This document shows, one piece after another, positions 23,889-33,834 of a stretch of 64,000 nt of DNA (positions are counted from its first letter, which is position 1; each line of letters opens with the position of its first letter). Made by a program: the position numbers and the translations under genes. This DNA comes from Neisseria sicca (GTDB lineage: Bacteria > Pseudomonadota > Gammaproteobacteria > Burkholderiales > Neisseriaceae). Below the pieces are notes generated by a model. It was not told where the DNA came from. It worked only from the letters and a program-made list of their open reading frames with translations, and did no database searches. The DNA is taken from positions 62,001 through 126,000 of the forward strand of contig NZ_POXG01000007.1 of the NCBI RefSeq assembly GCF_003044565.1, in the 5' to 3' direction.

Positions 23889-24411
23889 TTTCCGCTATTT
23901 CCGTATTTTCCCTATTCCTCTCCCCCGCAAAAGAGGATGAAAAATACCAAAATCGCAACCGTTTATCAGCTTATCAAATTTACCACCAGCTTATTGCATC
24001 CTTTGGACAAGAGTTGACCGAATCGCAATAACCCATCAAAATTTGCCGTACTTCAATATAGGTTTCGCAAAAGCTCAAATGAATTTCTCCAACCATCTGT
24101 TTTCAGACGACCTCAACATGGTTTCTTTGACCTGCTGCACCCGACCTTTGTCCTGAATAAAGGGAGAAAACGTCGCGTAGGCCTTACCCACGGAAAGTGT
24201 TCAAAGAATTATTTATCTAACACCGGCTCCCCATACAAATATAAACCGATTTCCAATGATGCACATATCGATCTTTAACAGTAAGCAAGACCTAATAAAA
24301 TTCAAAAACTCAATTCCATCCATGAAGTCTCGATTGTGCAAAATACCAATCAACAGAATGCCCTATTTCTATTTGAATCCACCATAAATGCTTCAATGGG
24401 TTAAAAAATAA
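23889..24411. other. gene-free stretch between yggX and rpsJ
   Basis: The interval from 23689 to the rpsJ terminator holds the yggX terminator and the Correia element. After that come one DUS (24103-24114), a degraded half of the 95-bp repeat end (about 24175-24193) and otherwise featureless AT-rich DNA. No rplC or other S10-operon gene follows rpsJ. Confidence 0.6.
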
Positions 24412-24440
24412 AAAGCCGAACGGATAAACCATTCGGCTTT
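24412..24440 (-). terminator. rho-independent terminator after rpsJ
   Basis: On the minus strand AAAGCCGAATGG, a short loop and CCGTTCGGCTTT are followed by TTATTTTTTAA. It is a classic stem with T-run 17 bp past the rpsJ stop. Confidence 0.88.
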
Positions 24441-24456
24441 CTATCAAAAGCAACGA

Positions 24457-24768
24457 TTATTGAACTTTAATTTCTACATCAACACCGGCCGGCAAGTCCA
24501 GTTTCATCAGTGCGTCGGTAGTTTTGTCAGTCCAGTCCACGATGTCCATCAGGCGCAAGTGGGTGCGGATTTCCAATTGTTCACGAGAAGTTTTGTTCAC
24601 GTGTGGAGAACGCAGAATGTTGAAACGCTCGATTTTAGTCGGCAACGGAATCGGACCTTTTACAACGGCACCGGTACGTTTTGCAGTTTCAACGATTTCT
24701 TGAGCAGAACGGTCGATCAGGCTGTAATCATAAGCTTTCAGGCGGATACGGATTTTTTGGTTTGCCAT
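24457..24768 (-). CDS. rpsJ: 30S ribosomal protein S10
   Basis: 103 residues, full length, with the S10 signature around [20 protein letters not shown]10 (NusE) is part of the 30S head and joins NusB in antitermination. It lies 17 bp after tufA on the same strand, extending the str operon. Unlike E. coli, it is followed by a terminator and unrelated genes rather than rplC, so it is detached from the S10 operon. In meningococcus rpsJ also follows tufA. Confidence 0.97.
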   Translation of the reverse strand: MANQKIRIRLKAYDYSLIDRSAQEIVETAKRTGAVVKGPIPLPTKIERFNILRSPHVNKTSREQLEIRTHLRLMDIVDWTDKTTDALMKLDLPAGVDVEIKVQ

Positions 24769-24785
24769 TTATCGATATCCTTCAA

Positions 24786-25970
24786 TTAAGCGATGATAGA
24801 AGAAACCACACCTGCACCTACGGTACGACCACCTTCGCGAATCGCAAAGCGCAGACCTTCTTCCATAGCGATAGGTGCAATCAGTTCTACAGTGATGGCT
24901 ACGTTCTCACCAGGCATAACCATTTCTACACCTTCTTCCAAAGTAACCGCGCCGGTTACGTCGGTAGTACGGAAGTAGAATTGTGGACGGTAGTTAGCGA
25001 AGAACGGAGTATGACGGCCACCCTCTTCTTTGCTCAATACGTACACTTCCGCTTTGAATTTGGTGTGCGGAGTGATGGTACCCGGTTTAGCCAATACTTG
25101 ACCGCGTTCCACTTCTTCGCGTTTGGTACCGCGCAGCAATACGCCTACGTTGTCACCGGCTTGACCTTCGTCCAGCAGTTTGCGGAACATCTCAACACCG
25201 GTACAAGTGGTTTTTTGGGTTTCTTTCAGACCTACGATTTCGATCTCGTCACCAACGTGGATGACACCGCGCTCTACACGGCCGGTTACTACTGTACCGC
25301 GACCGGAGATGGAGAATACGTCTTCGATAGGCAACAGGAAAGGTTTGTCCACGGCACGCTCTGGAGTCGGGATGTAGCTGTCCAATGCGGCAGCCAGTTC
25401 GAAGATTTTTTCTTCGTAAGCGGCGTCGCCTTCCAAGGCTTTCAGTGCAGAACCTTGTACGATCGGGCAGTCGTCGCCTGGGAAGTCGTAGCTTGACAGC
25501 AAGTCACGGATTTCCATTTCAACCAGTTCCAACAGCTCGGCATCGTCAACCATGTCGCATTTGTTCATGAACACGATGATGTAAGGTACGCCTACTTGGC
25601 GGGCCAACAGGATGTGTTCGCGGGTTTGCGGCATAGGACCGTCGGCAGCGGAACATACCAAGATTGCGCCGTCCATTTGTGCGGCACCGGTAATCATGTT
25701 TTTAACGTAGTCGGCGTGACCCGGGCAGTCTACGTGTGCGTAGTGGCGGGTTTCGGTTTCGTATTCTACGTGTGAGGTATTAATGGTAATACCGCGGGCT
25801 TTTTCTTCGGGAGCGTTGTCGATTTGGTCGTAAGCTTTTGCAGCACCGCCGAATTTTTTAGCTAAAATAGTAGTCAAAGCAGCAGTCAGAGTGGTTTTAC
25901 CATGGTCAACGTGACCGATGGTGCCAACGTTTACGTGCGGTTTGCTACGTTCAAATTTTTCCTTAGCCAT
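24786..25970 (-). CDS. tufA: elongation factor Tu (copy A)
   Basis: 394 residues, identical in sequence to the second copy at 41605-42789. GTPase motifs GHVDHGKT (19-26), DCPGH and NKCD are present. EF-Tu carries aminoacyl-tRNA to the ribosome. It is the fourth gene of the rpsL-rpsG-fusA-tufA-rpsJ run. At DNA level the two copies appear identical except codon 2 (GCT here, GCA in the other); flanks differ, which points to gene conversion. Confidence 0.98.
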   Translation of the reverse strand: MAKEKFERSKPHVNVGTIGHVDHGKTTLTAALTTILAKKFGGAAKAYDQIDNAPEEKARGITINTSHVEYETETRHYAHVDCPGHADYVKNMITGAAQMDGAILVCSAADGPMPQTREHILLARQVGVPYIIVFMNKCDMVDDAELLELVEMEIRDLLSSYDFPGDDCPIVQGSALKALEGDAAYEEKIFELAAALDSYIPTPERAVDKPFLLPIEDVFSISGRGTVVTGRVERGVIHVGDEIEIVGLKETQKTTCTGVEMFRKLLDEGQAGDNVGVLLRGTKREEVERGQVLAKPGTITPHTKFKAEVYVLSKEEGGRHTPFFANYRPQFYFRTTDVTGAVTLEEGVEMVMPGENVAITVELIAPIAMEEGLRFAIREGGRTVGAGVVSSIIA

Positions 25971-26009
25971 GAGCTAATTCCTTTACATTAAAGATCGATT
26001 AAAGAACAG

Positions 26010-26048
26010 AGGTCGTCTGAAAAATCATTTCAGCCTTTCAGACGACCT
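26010..26048. terminator. DUS hairpin between fusA and tufA
   Basis: AGGTCGTCTGAAA (26010-26022) pairs with 26036-26048 in the 88-bp intergenic space. It could reduce read-through or be only an uptake site, since tufA and rpsJ have no other clear promoter here. Confidence 0.5.
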
Positions 26049-26058
26049 ATTTGCCTGA

Positions 26059-28164
26059 TTAGCCTTTACGGGCTTCAGTTACAGCAGCAGCTACGTGGGC
26101 AGGAGCTTCAGAATATTTCTTGAACTCCATAGAGTAAGTTGCGCGGCCTTGGGTTGCAGAACGCAGGTCGGTAGAATAACCAAACATTTCTGCCAGAGGT
26201 ACTTCGGCACGGACTTTTTTACCGCCAATACCGTCATCATCCATACCCAATACAACGCCACGACGACGGTTCAAGTCGCCCATTACGTCACCCATGTATT
26301 CTTCAGGAGTTTCCACTTCAACTGCCATGATCGGCTCAAGCAGAGCAGGATTGGCTTTACGCATACCTTCTTTGAAGGCTTGAGAAGCAGCCAATTCGAA
26401 GGCCAGCTGAGAGGAGTCAACGTCGTGTGAAGAACCGAAGATCAAACGTACGCGTACATCAACTACAGGGTAGCCTGCAACGATACCGTTAGGCAGGGTA
26501 TCGCGGATACCTTTATCCACAGACGGAATGAATTCGCGAGGAATCACACCACCTTTAATTTCGTCGATAAATTCGTAACCTGCACCACCCGGTTCCATAG
26601 GTTCCATTTTAATCACAACGTGACCGTATTGACCTTTACCACCGGATTGTTTAGCGTGTTTATATTCGGCTTCGACTTCTTTGCGGATGGTTTCGCGGTA
26701 AGCCACTTGAGGCGCACCGATATTTGCTTCCACGCCAAATTCGCGTTTCATACGGTCAACAATAATTTCCAAGTGCAGCTCACCCATACCCGAAATAATG
26801 GTTTGACCGGATTCCTCGTCTGTACGAACGCGGAAAGAAGGGTCTTCTTTAGCCAGACGGTTCAGGGCAATACCCATTTTCTCTTGGTCGGCTTTGGTTT
26901 TCGGCTCAACGGCAATATGGATTACCGGCTCAGGGAATTCCATGCGTTCCAAGATAATTGGCGCGCTTTCTGCACACAAGGTTTCACCGGTAGTAACGTC
27001 TTTCAGACCGATAGCAGCTGCGATGTCGCCAGCGCGTACTTCTTCAATTTCAGTACGGTCTGCAGCAGTCATTTGTACCAAACGGCCGATACGTTCACGA
27101 GTGCCTTTCACAGAGTTCAATACGGTATCACCGGACTTCACGACACCGGAGTAAACGCGAATGAAAGTCAGTTGACCAACGTATTTGTCGTTCAACATTT
27201 TGAACGCCAATGCAGAGAATTTCTCTTCATCGCTGGCTTGACGGCTGTCGGCCTCTTCAGTGTTAGGGTTAACACCTTGAACAGGAGGAATATCGGTAGG
27301 AGCAGGCAGCAATTCTACAACTGCGTCCAACATACGTTGAACACCTTTGTTTTTAAATGCAGAACCACACAACATAGGTTGGATTTCGCCTGCCAGAGTA
27401 CGTTGACGCAAACCGCCTACGATTTCTTCCTCAGTCAGCTCGTCGCCGCCCAAGTATTTGTCCATCAATTCTTCGCTGGCTTCTGCCGCAGCTTCAATCA
27501 TGTTTTGACGCCATTCTTCAGCAGTTTCAACCAACTCGGCAGGAATATCGCCATAGGTAAAGGTCGTACCTTTGTCAGCTTCGTTCCAGATGATAGATTT
27601 CATTTTCAGCAGGTCAACAACGCCGCTGAAGCTATCTTCTGCACCAACCGGGATTACGATAGGTACAGGGTTTGCGCGCAAACGGGTTTTCATTTGCTCG
27701 ACAACGCGGAAGAAGTTGGCACCCTGACGGTCCATTTTGTTTACAAACGCCAAGCGCGGTACTTGGTATTTGTTAGCTTGACGCCATACGGTTTCAGATT
27801 GTGGCTGAACACCGCCCACTGCGCAGTAAACCATTACCGCACCGTCCAATACACGCATAGAGCGCTCCACCTCTACGGTAAAGTCAACGTGTCCCGGTGT
27901 GTCGATGATGTTGAAGCGGTGTTCGGGGAATTGTTTCGCCATACCGGACCAGTAGGAAGTTACGGCAGCAGAAGTAATGGTAATACCACGCTCTTGCTCT
28001 TGTTCCATGTAGTCGGTAGTAGCCGCACCGTCATGTACCTCGCCCAATTTGTGGGTCAAACCAGTATAGAACAAAATACGTTCTGTAGTAGTGGTTTTAC
28101 CCGCGTCGATATGAGCGGAAATACCGATGTTGCGGTACAGGCTGATCGGGGTCTTACGAGCCAT
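26059..28164 (-). CDS. fusA: elongation factor G
   Basis: A 701-residue translocation GTPase with the five EF-G domains. P-loop [10 protein letters not shown], switch DTPGHVDF and NKMDR are present; C-terminal domains IV-V carry GEGKxxxxxxGxGGQYGHV-type text ([12 protein letters not shown]). ATG is preceded by AAAGGCTAATAAA. It follows rpsG by 18 bp, as in the standard str operon. Confidence 0.98.
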   Translation of the reverse strand: MARKTPISLYRNIGISAHIDAGKTTTTERILFYTGLTHKLGEVHDGAATTDYMEQEQERGITITSAAVTSYWSGMAKQFPEHRFNIIDTPGHVDFTVEVERSMRVLDGAVMVYCAVGGVQPQSETVWRQANKYQVPRLAFVNKMDRQGANFFRVVEQMKTRLRANPVPIVIPVGAEDSFSGVVDLLKMKSIIWNEADKGTTFTYGDIPAELVETAEEWRQNMIEAAAEASEELMDKYLGGDELTEEEIVGGLRQRTLAGEIQPMLCGSAFKNKGVQRMLDAVVELLPAPTDIPPVQGVNPNTEEADSRQASDEEKFSALAFKMLNDKYVGQLTFIRVYSGVVKSGDTVLNSVKGTRERIGRLVQMTAADRTEIEEVRAGDIAAAIGLKDVTTGETLCAESAPIILERMEFPEPVIHIAVEPKTKADQEKMGIALNRLAKEDPSFRVRTDEESGQTIISGMGELHLEIIVDRMKREFGVEANIGAPQVAYRETIRKEVEAEYKHAKQSGGKGQYGHVVIKMEPMEPGGAGYEFIDEIKGGVIPREFIPSVDKGIRDTLPNGIVAGYPVVDVRVRLIFGSSHDVDSSQLAFELAASQAFKEGMRKANPALLEPIMAVEVETPEEYMGDVMGDLNRRRGVVLGMDDDGIGGKKVRAEVPLAEMFGYSTDLRSATQGRATYSMEFKKYSEAPAHVAAAVTEARKG

Positions 28165-28182
28165 TTTATTAGCCTTTCAAAA

Positions 28183-28653
28183 TTAGAAACGGAAGTGAGA
28201 GAATGCTTTGTTGGCTTCAGCCATGCGGTGTACTTCTTCACGTTTTTTCAACGCACCGCCGCGACCTTCGGACGCATCAATCAACTCGCCTGCCAAACGC
28301 AGGTCCATGGATTTCTCACCACGTTTGCGGGCCGCATCGCGAACCCAGCGCATTGCAAGAGCCAGACGGCGTGAAGGACGAACCTCAACAGGAACTTGGT
28401 AGTTTGCACCACCTACACGGCGGCTTTTCACTTCCACGATAGGTTTGGCGTTTGCAATGGCTTCGTTGAATACTTCGATTGCTGCTTTGCCGGTTTTTTT
28501 CTCGATTTGCTCCAACGCACCGTAAACGATACGTTCGGCAACAGATTTTTTACCGTCAATCATCAATACGTTCATGAATTTAGTCAGCTCGACGCTGCCG
28601 AATTTAGGATCAGGCAATACATCGCGCTTGGGGACTTCTCTACGTCTTGGCAT
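28183..28653 (-). CDS. rpsG: 30S ribosomal protein S7
   Basis: 156 residues starting [20 protein letters not shown], the standard S7 length. An upstream in-frame extension exists, but the ATG at 28651-28653 has AAAGGAAATTAAA before it. S7 nucleates assembly of the 30S head and in E. coli represses the str operon by binding between rpsL and rpsG. The 117-bp gap here (28654-28770) is large enough for such a site. Confidence 0.97.
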   Translation of the reverse strand: MPRRREVPKRDVLPDPKFGSVELTKFMNVLMIDGKKSVAERIVYGALEQIEKKTGKAAIEVFNEAIANAKPIVEVKSRRVGGANYQVPVEVRPSRRLALAMRWVRDAARKRGEKSMDLRLAGELIDASEGRGGALKKREEVHRMAEANKAFSHFRF

Positions 28654-28770
28654 TTTAATTTCCTTTAATCTATTCAGTTGGGTCAATTCCCATGAATACC
28701 CAAAAGAGCATTCACTTACTCGGCCGTTGTTCAGCTTAGGCGGCCGACGTGCCTATTTAAGTCCCTGCAA
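28654..28770 (-). promoter_or_regulatory. rpsL-rpsG intercistronic region, candidate S7 regulatory site
   Basis: It contains complementary GC blocks (CGGCCGCC and GGCCG, minus strand) and a TGGGTA...TGACCCA-type stem. In E. coli S7 binds this interval for feedback control. Regulation in Neisseria is inferred by position only. Confidence 0.3.
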
Positions 28771-29142
28771 TTATTTAGGACGCTTAGCACCGTATTTAGA
28801 ACGGGCTTGTTTACGGTCTTTGACACCTGCAGTATCCAAGGAACCGCGTACAGTGTGGTAACGTACACCCGGCAAGTCTTTTACACGACCACCGCGAATC
28901 AGTACGACGCTGTGCTCTTGCAGGTTGTGGCCTTCACCGCCGATGTATGAAATGACTTCAAAACCGTTGGTCAGGCGAACTTTACATACTTTACGCAATG
29001 CAGAGTTAGGTTTTTTAGGGGTAGTTGTGTATACACGGGTGCATACGCCGCGTTTTTGCGGGCAAGCTTCCAGTGCAGGCACTTTGTTCACGTACACAGG
29101 CTTTTGACGGCCTTTGCGTACCAATTGGTTGATAGTTGGCAT
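28771..29142 (-). CDS. rpsL: 30S ribosomal protein S12
   Basis: 123 residues from [15 protein letters not shown]. The streptomycin-relevant Lys in [11 protein letters not shown] and the second site [13 protein letters not shown] are wild type. AACAGGACGAGAAAAT precedes the ATG. First gene of the str operon, with a strong promoter and a leader hairpin upstream. Confidence 0.97.
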   Translation of the reverse strand: MPTINQLVRKGRQKPVYVNKVPALEACPQKRGVCTRVYTTTPKKPNSALRKVCKVRLTNGFEVISYIGGEGHNLQEHSVVLIRGGRVKDLPGVRYHTVRGSLDTAGVKDRKQARSKYGAKRPK

Positions 29143-29169
29143 ATTTTCTCGTCCTGTTGAGTTAAATAC

Positions 29170-29190
29170 TTGCCGACACCATGTCGGCAA
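29170..29190 (-). promoter_or_regulatory. stem-loop in rpsL 5' leader
   Basis: TTGCCGACA and TGTCGGCAA form a 9-bp perfect stem with a 3-nt loop, starting right at the predicted transcription start and about 28 nt before the rpsL ATG. It may stabilise the mRNA or take part in control. Confidence 0.55.
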
Positions 29191-29197
29191 GATTGGA

Positions 29198-29227
29198 ATT
29201 ATATTTTTATTGCAAGAGTTTAGTCAA
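29198..29227 (-). promoter_or_regulatory. strong sigma-70 promoter of rpsL operon
   Basis: TTGACT (29222-29227), an 18-bp spacer and a consensus TATAAT (29198-29203), directly upstream of the leader hairpin and rpsL. Confidence 0.85.
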
Positions 29228-29283
29228 GCAAACAGCAGATAAAAGTTGGTATTTTGTATTTACTAAGAACTATTTAGCAACTG

Positions 29284-29342
29284 AGGTCGTCTGAAATGGA
29301 TAAAGAGTTTTCAAACTCTGCGCTCCCTATTTCAGACGACCT
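29284..29342 (-). terminator. nested DUS hairpin downstream of rpoC
   Basis: An outer 14-bp DUS stem (29284-29297 with 29329-29342) encloses an inner AGAGTTT/AAACTCT stem (29304-29319). It lies between the rpoC terminator and the rpsL promoter and may be a second terminator. Confidence 0.55.
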
Positions 29343-29439
29343 TTATCAAAAATAAGTCGGTTCGCAACTCTTAAGGACTGCCCTTCCTCCCGTACTTTTC
29401 ACGACAACCTTGACAAGCCACACCGGTCGTCTGAAAAAG

Positions 29440-29470
29440 AAAACCGCAAGCTGTGTTGGCTTGCGGTTTT
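29440..29470 (-). terminator. rho-independent terminator after rpoC
   Basis: AAAACCGCAAG and CTTGCGGTTTT form an 11-bp stem with a 9-nt loop, followed on the minus strand by CTTTTTC, 23 bp after the rpoC stop. Confidence 0.85.
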
Positions 29471-29493
29471 CTTTCAAACAAATATCCCATGGA

Positions 29494-32400
29494 TTATTCA
29501 TCTGTCGCTTCGATTTCGGAAGTTTCTTGCTCCGCTTCTTGCCATTGCTGGCGGCGGCTGCGGTGGTAAGTCAAACCGGTACCGGCAGGAATCAGACGAC
29601 CTACGATTACGTTCTCTTTCAGACCGCGCAACTCGTCTTGCTTGCCCATGATGGCGGCTTCGGTCAGAACGCGGGTCGTTTCTTGGAACGATGCGGCAGA
29701 AATGAAGCTGTCAGTAGACAGAGAGGCTTTGGTAATGCCCAACAATACGTTTTCGTAACGTGCCGGCTCTTTACCTTCCTCCAACGCTTTTTCATTGGCT
29801 GTCATCACATCGCCGCGTTCGACTTGCTCACCGGTAATGAATTCGGTTTCACCTGAATCGACAATATTCACACGGCGCAGCATTTGACGGATGATGACTT
29901 CGATATGTTTATCAGAAATCTTCACACCTTGCAGACGGTAAACCTCCTGCACCTCTTGGACAATGTAGCGTGCCAATGCTTCGATGCCTTGCAAACGCAG
30001 GATATCATGCGGATCGACAGCTCCGTCAACGATGGTTTCGCCGCGGTTTACCACTTGACCGTCGTGTACCAAAATTTGTTTCTCTTTGGAAATCAAAGTC
30101 TCGTATGCCACACCATCCACGTCAGTGATAATCAGACGTTGCTTGCCTTTGGTCTCCTTACCAAAAGAAACGGTACCAGTAATTTCTGCCAGCATACCTG
30201 CATCTTTCGGCACGCGTGCTTCAAACAGCTCGGCAACGCGCGGCAGACCACCGGTAATGTCGCGGGTTTTGGAAGAGGCTTGCGGGATACGCGCCAATAC
30301 GTCACCTTTACCGATTTCCTGACCTTCGCGTACGGTAATCACTGCGCCCACTGGGAACGCCATAGATACCGGAGTGGAAGTACCCGGGATGCAGATTTCC
30401 AAACCGTTTTCATCCAAGAGTTTCACAGTCGGACGCAGCAGTTTGGATGCGCTTCCGGAGCGGCGTTTGCCGTCAATAACTACCAAAGTGGACAAACCAG
30501 TTACATCGTCAGTTTGTTTGGCAACGGTTACACCCTCTTCCACATTCTCGAATTTCACCCAACCTGCATGTTCGGTAATCATCGGACGGGTATGCGGATC
30601 CCAGGTTGCCAATGTTTGACCGGCTTTAATGGCTTCACCGTCTTGAACCATCAAAATCGCACCGTAAGGCACTTTGTGGCGTTCGCGCTCACGACCGATG
30701 TCATCATGAATAACGACTTCGCAAGAGCGGCCGATGACAACCAATTCGCCTTTGTTATTGGCAACATAACGCATTTGGCTGCTGAATCGTGCCGTACCGT
30801 TGGATTTGGCTTCAACTTGACTGGCTGCTGCCGCACGGGATGCCGCACCACCGATGTGGAACGTACGCATGGTCAACTGGGTACCCGGTTCACCGATAGA
30901 CTGAGCCGCAATGACGCCGACTGCTTCACCGGCATTAACCAGTTTACCGCGTGCCAAGTCGCGACCGTAACAGTGCGCGCACAAGCCATGGCGGGTTTTA
31001 CAAGTAATCGGGGTACGGACCTTGACTTCATCGACACCGGATTGGTCAATCATATCCACCAGTTTTTCAGTCAACAACGTACCGGCTTCAACCAAGGTTT
31101 CGCCACTTGACGGATCGACAACGTCAGACGCGGTAACACGACCCAAAATACGATCGCGCAATGCTTCAATCACATCACCGCCTTGCACAACTGCCTTCAT
31201 GACAAAGCCGTCTGTAGTGCCACAATCGTCTTCAACAACGACCAAGTCTTGAGTTACGTCTACCAGACGACGGGTCAGGTAACCGGAGTTCGCAGTTTTC
31301 AATGCGGTATCCGCCAAACCCTTACGCGCACCGTGGGTCGCAATAAAGTATTGCAATACGGTCAGACCTTCGCGGAAGTTTGAGGTAATCGGCGTTTCAA
31401 TAATCGAGCCGTCAGGTTTAGCCATCAGACCACGCATACCGGACAACTGTTTAATCTGAGCCGCAGAACCACGGGCACCAGAGTCTGCCATCATATAGAT
31501 GGAGTTGAATGACTCTTGATCGACTTCGTTGCCGTCACGGTCGATAACTTTCTGTTTAGACAAGTTATCCATCATCGCTTTAGCAATTTTATCGCCGGCA
31601 CGACCCCAAATATCCACCACTTTGTTGTAGCGTTCGCCGTTGGTGACCAAACCTTGACGGTATTGGTCTTCGATTTCTTTAACCTCGGCATTAGCTTCAG
31701 CCAACAAGGCCGCTTTTTCTTTCGGAATTTCCATGTCGTCAACAGCAATGGAAATACCGCCTTTGGCTGCGAATCCGAAACCGGTGTACATCAAGTGGTC
31801 GGCGAAGATAACCGTATCGCGCAAACCGCATAGGCGGAACGATGCGTTAATCAGCTTAGAAATTTCTTTTTTCTTCAGCGCTTTGTTGATGTATTCGAAC
31901 GGCAGGCCTTTAGGCAGGATTTCGCTCAACAATGCACGACCGACAGTCGTTTCGTAGCGGGTAACGACAGGCTCAAATTCACCAGCTTCGTTTTTCACCC
32001 ATTCGCGCAGACGTACGGTGATTTTCGTACCCAGCTCAACCTGTTTGGTATGGTATGCACGATGCACTTCTTTCACATCAGCAAACAGACTGCCCTCACC
32101 TTTGGCATTGATGCGGTCGCGGGTCATGTAGTACAGACCCAATACAATGTCTTGGGAAGGTACGATAATCGGTTCGCCGTTGGCAGGAGACAATACGTTG
32201 TTTGAAGCCAGCATCAGGGTGCGCGCTTCCATTTGCGCTTCCAAGCTCAATGGAACGTGTACCGCCATTTGGTCACCGTCAAAGTCGGCGTTAAACGCGG
32301 CACATACCAACGGATGCAGCTGAATGGCTTTACCTTCAATCAGGATGGGTTCAAACGCTTGAATACCCAAACGGTGCAGGGTCGGCGCACGATTCAGCAT

Positions 32401-33669
32401 AATAGGATGTTCGCGAATGACTTCTTCCAAGATGTCCCATACTTCAGGTACTTCTTGCTCTACCAATTTTTTCGCTGCTTTAACGGTAGAAGCTAAACCT
32501 TGTTTTTCCAGTTTATGGAAAATGAACGGCTTGAACAGTTCCAAAGCCATTTTTTTCGGCAAACCACATTGGTGCAGACGCAGGTATGGACCTACGGTAA
32601 TCACGGAACGACCGGAGTAGTCCACACGTTTACCCAGCAGGTTTTGACGGAAACGACCGCCCTTACCTTTAATCATGTCGGCCAATGATTTCAGCGGACG
32701 TTTGTTGGCACCGGTCATGGCTTTACCGCGACGGCCGTTATCCAACAGCGAGTCAACCGCTTCTTGCAACATACGTTTTTCGTTGCGAACAATGATGTCA
32801 GGAGCGTGCAGTTCCAGCAGGCGTTTCAGACGGTTGTTACGGTTGATGACGCGACGGTACAAATCGTTCAAATCGGAAGTGGCAAAACGACCACCGTCCA
32901 ACGGAACCAGAGGACGCAAATCAGGCGGCAATACCGGCAACACGTCCATAATCATCCACTCCAGTTTCATACCGGAACGATGGAAGGCTTCCAATACTTT
33001 CAAACGTTTTGCGATTTTTTTGATTTTGGTATCTGAACCGGTCGACTCAAGCTCTTGGCGCAGAATTTCGATTTCGCCTGCTACATCCAAGGTGCGCAAC
33101 AATTCGCGGATACCTTCCGCACCCATTTTGGCATCGAAATCGTCGCCGTATTCGTCCAGTTTGTTGTAGTAGTCATCTTCAGTCAGCAATTGACGGCGTT
33201 GCAGCGGAGTCATGCCGGGGTCGGTCACAACAAATGCTTCAAAGTACAATACGCGCTCGATGTCGCGCAAAGTCATGTCCAACACCATACCCAAACGAGA
33301 AGGCAGGGATTTCAAGAACCAAATGTGTGCCACAGGTGCGGCCAATTCGATATGACCCATGCGTTCGCGGCGTACTTTGGACAAAGTCACTTCAACGCCA
33401 CATTTTTCACAGGTTACGCCTTTAAATTTCAAGCGTTTATATTTTCCGCACAAGCATTCGTAGTCTTTGACCGGACCAAAGATTTTGGCGCAGAACAGAC
33501 CGTCACGCTCAGGTTTGAACGTACGATAGTTGATGGTTTCGGGCTTTTTAACTTCGCCGTAAGACCATGAGCGGATGGTTTCGGGAGAAGCAATGCCGAT
33601 TTTGATGGCATCAAACTCTTCTTCCATGCCGGCAGTTTGCAACGGATTAAATAAGTTCAACAAATTCAT
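29494..33669 (-). CDS. rpoC: RNA polymerase beta' subunit
   Basis: 1391 residues, full length. The N-terminal zinc ribbon has [20 protein letters not shown], the catalytic Mg loop is [14 protein letters not shown], and the trigger-loop and C-terminal clamp regions are present. ATG is preceded by CAAGGAGCAAAA. It follows rpoB by 165 bp, in which a DUS hairpin sits. Transcription is closed by a strong terminator before rpsL. Confidence 0.98.
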   Translation of the reverse strand: MNLLNLFNPLQTAGMEEEFDAIKIGIASPETIRSWSYGEVKKPETINYRTFKPERDGLFCAKIFGPVKDYECLCGKYKRLKFKGVTCEKCGVEVTLSKVRRERMGHIELAAPVAHIWFLKSLPSRLGMVLDMTLRDIERVLYFEAFVVTDPGMTPLQRRQLLTEDDYYNKLDEYGDDFDAKMGAEGIRELLRTLDVAGEIEILRQELESTGSDTKIKKIAKRLKVLEAFHRSGMKLEWMIMDVLPVLPPDLRPLVPLDGGRFATSDLNDLYRRVINRNNRLKRLLELHAPDIIVRNEKRMLQEAVDSLLDNGRRGKAMTGANKRPLKSLADMIKGKGGRFRQNLLGKRVDYSGRSVITVGPYLRLHQCGLPKKMALELFKPFIFHKLEKQGLASTVKAAKKLVEQEVPEVWDILEEVIREHPIMLNRAPTLHRLGIQAFEPILIEGKAIQLHPLVCAAFNADFDGDQMAVHVPLSLEAQMEARTLMLASNNVLSPANGEPIIVPSQDIVLGLYYMTRDRINAKGEGSLFADVKEVHRAYHTKQVELGTKITVRLREWVKNEAGEFEPVVTRYETTVGRALLSEILPKGLPFEYINKALKKKEISKLINASFRLCGLRDTVIFADHLMYTGFGFAAKGGISIAVDDMEIPKEKAALLAEANAEVKEIEDQYRQGLVTNGERYNKVVDIWGRAGDKIAKAMMDNLSKQKVIDRDGNEVDQESFNSIYMMADSGARGSAAQIKQLSGMRGLMAKPDGSIIETPITSNFREGLTVLQYFIATHGARKGLADTALKTANSGYLTRRLVDVTQDLVVVEDDCGTTDGFVMKAVVQGGDVIEALRDRILGRVTASDVVDPSSGETLVEAGTLLTEKLVDMIDQSGVDEVKVRTPITCKTRHGLCAHCYGRDLARGKLVNAGEAVGVIAAQSIGEPGTQLTMRTFHIGGAASRAAAASQVEAKSNGTARFSSQMRYVANNKGELVVIGRSCEVVIHDDIGRERERHKVPYGAILMVQDGEAIKAGQTLATWDPHTRPMITEHAGWVKFENVEEGVTVAKQTDDVTGLSTLVVIDGKRRSGSASKLLRPTVKLLDENGLEICIPGTSTPVSMAFPVGAVITVREGQEIGKGDVLARIPQASSKTRDITGGLPRVAELFEARVPKDAGMLAEITGTVSFGKETKGKQRLIITDVDGVAYETLISKEKQILVHDGQVVNRGETIVDGAVDPHDILRLQGIEALARYIVQEVQEVYRLQGVKISDKHIEVIIRQMLRRVNIVDSGETEFITGEQVERGDVMTANEKALEEGKEPARYENVLLGITKASLSTDSFISAASFQETTRVLTEAAIMGKQDELRGLKENVIVGRLIPAGTGLTYHRSRRQQWQEAEQETSEIEATDE

Positions 33670-33795
33670 TTTTGCTCCTTGAAGGAAGTATTTTTACTGC
33701 GTAGCGGATTTTCGATATTGGAAACGGTACGTTGCGGTTTCAGACGAACTGATATTTTCAGATTTCGATTAATTCATTCTTATTCTGCAACCGCT

Positions 33796-33827
33796 TTTTC
33801 AGACGACCTAGAGAGGTCGTCTGAAAA
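33796..33827. terminator. DUS hairpin between rpoB and rpoC
   Basis: TTTTCAGACGACCT, a 4-nt loop (AGAG) and the exact complement lie within the intergenic space of an essential operon. There is no downstream T-run on the minus strand beyond TTTT of the DUS context. Read-through must occur for rpoC expression. Confidence 0.5.
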
Positions 33828-33834
33828 CTTCTGT

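Noticed and set aside
26620-28374. Long plus-strand ORF (584 codons) opposite fusA
   Set aside because: It mirrors EF-G codons exactly, has no ribosome binding site or domain, and fusA is certain. It reflects codon bias on the opposite strand.
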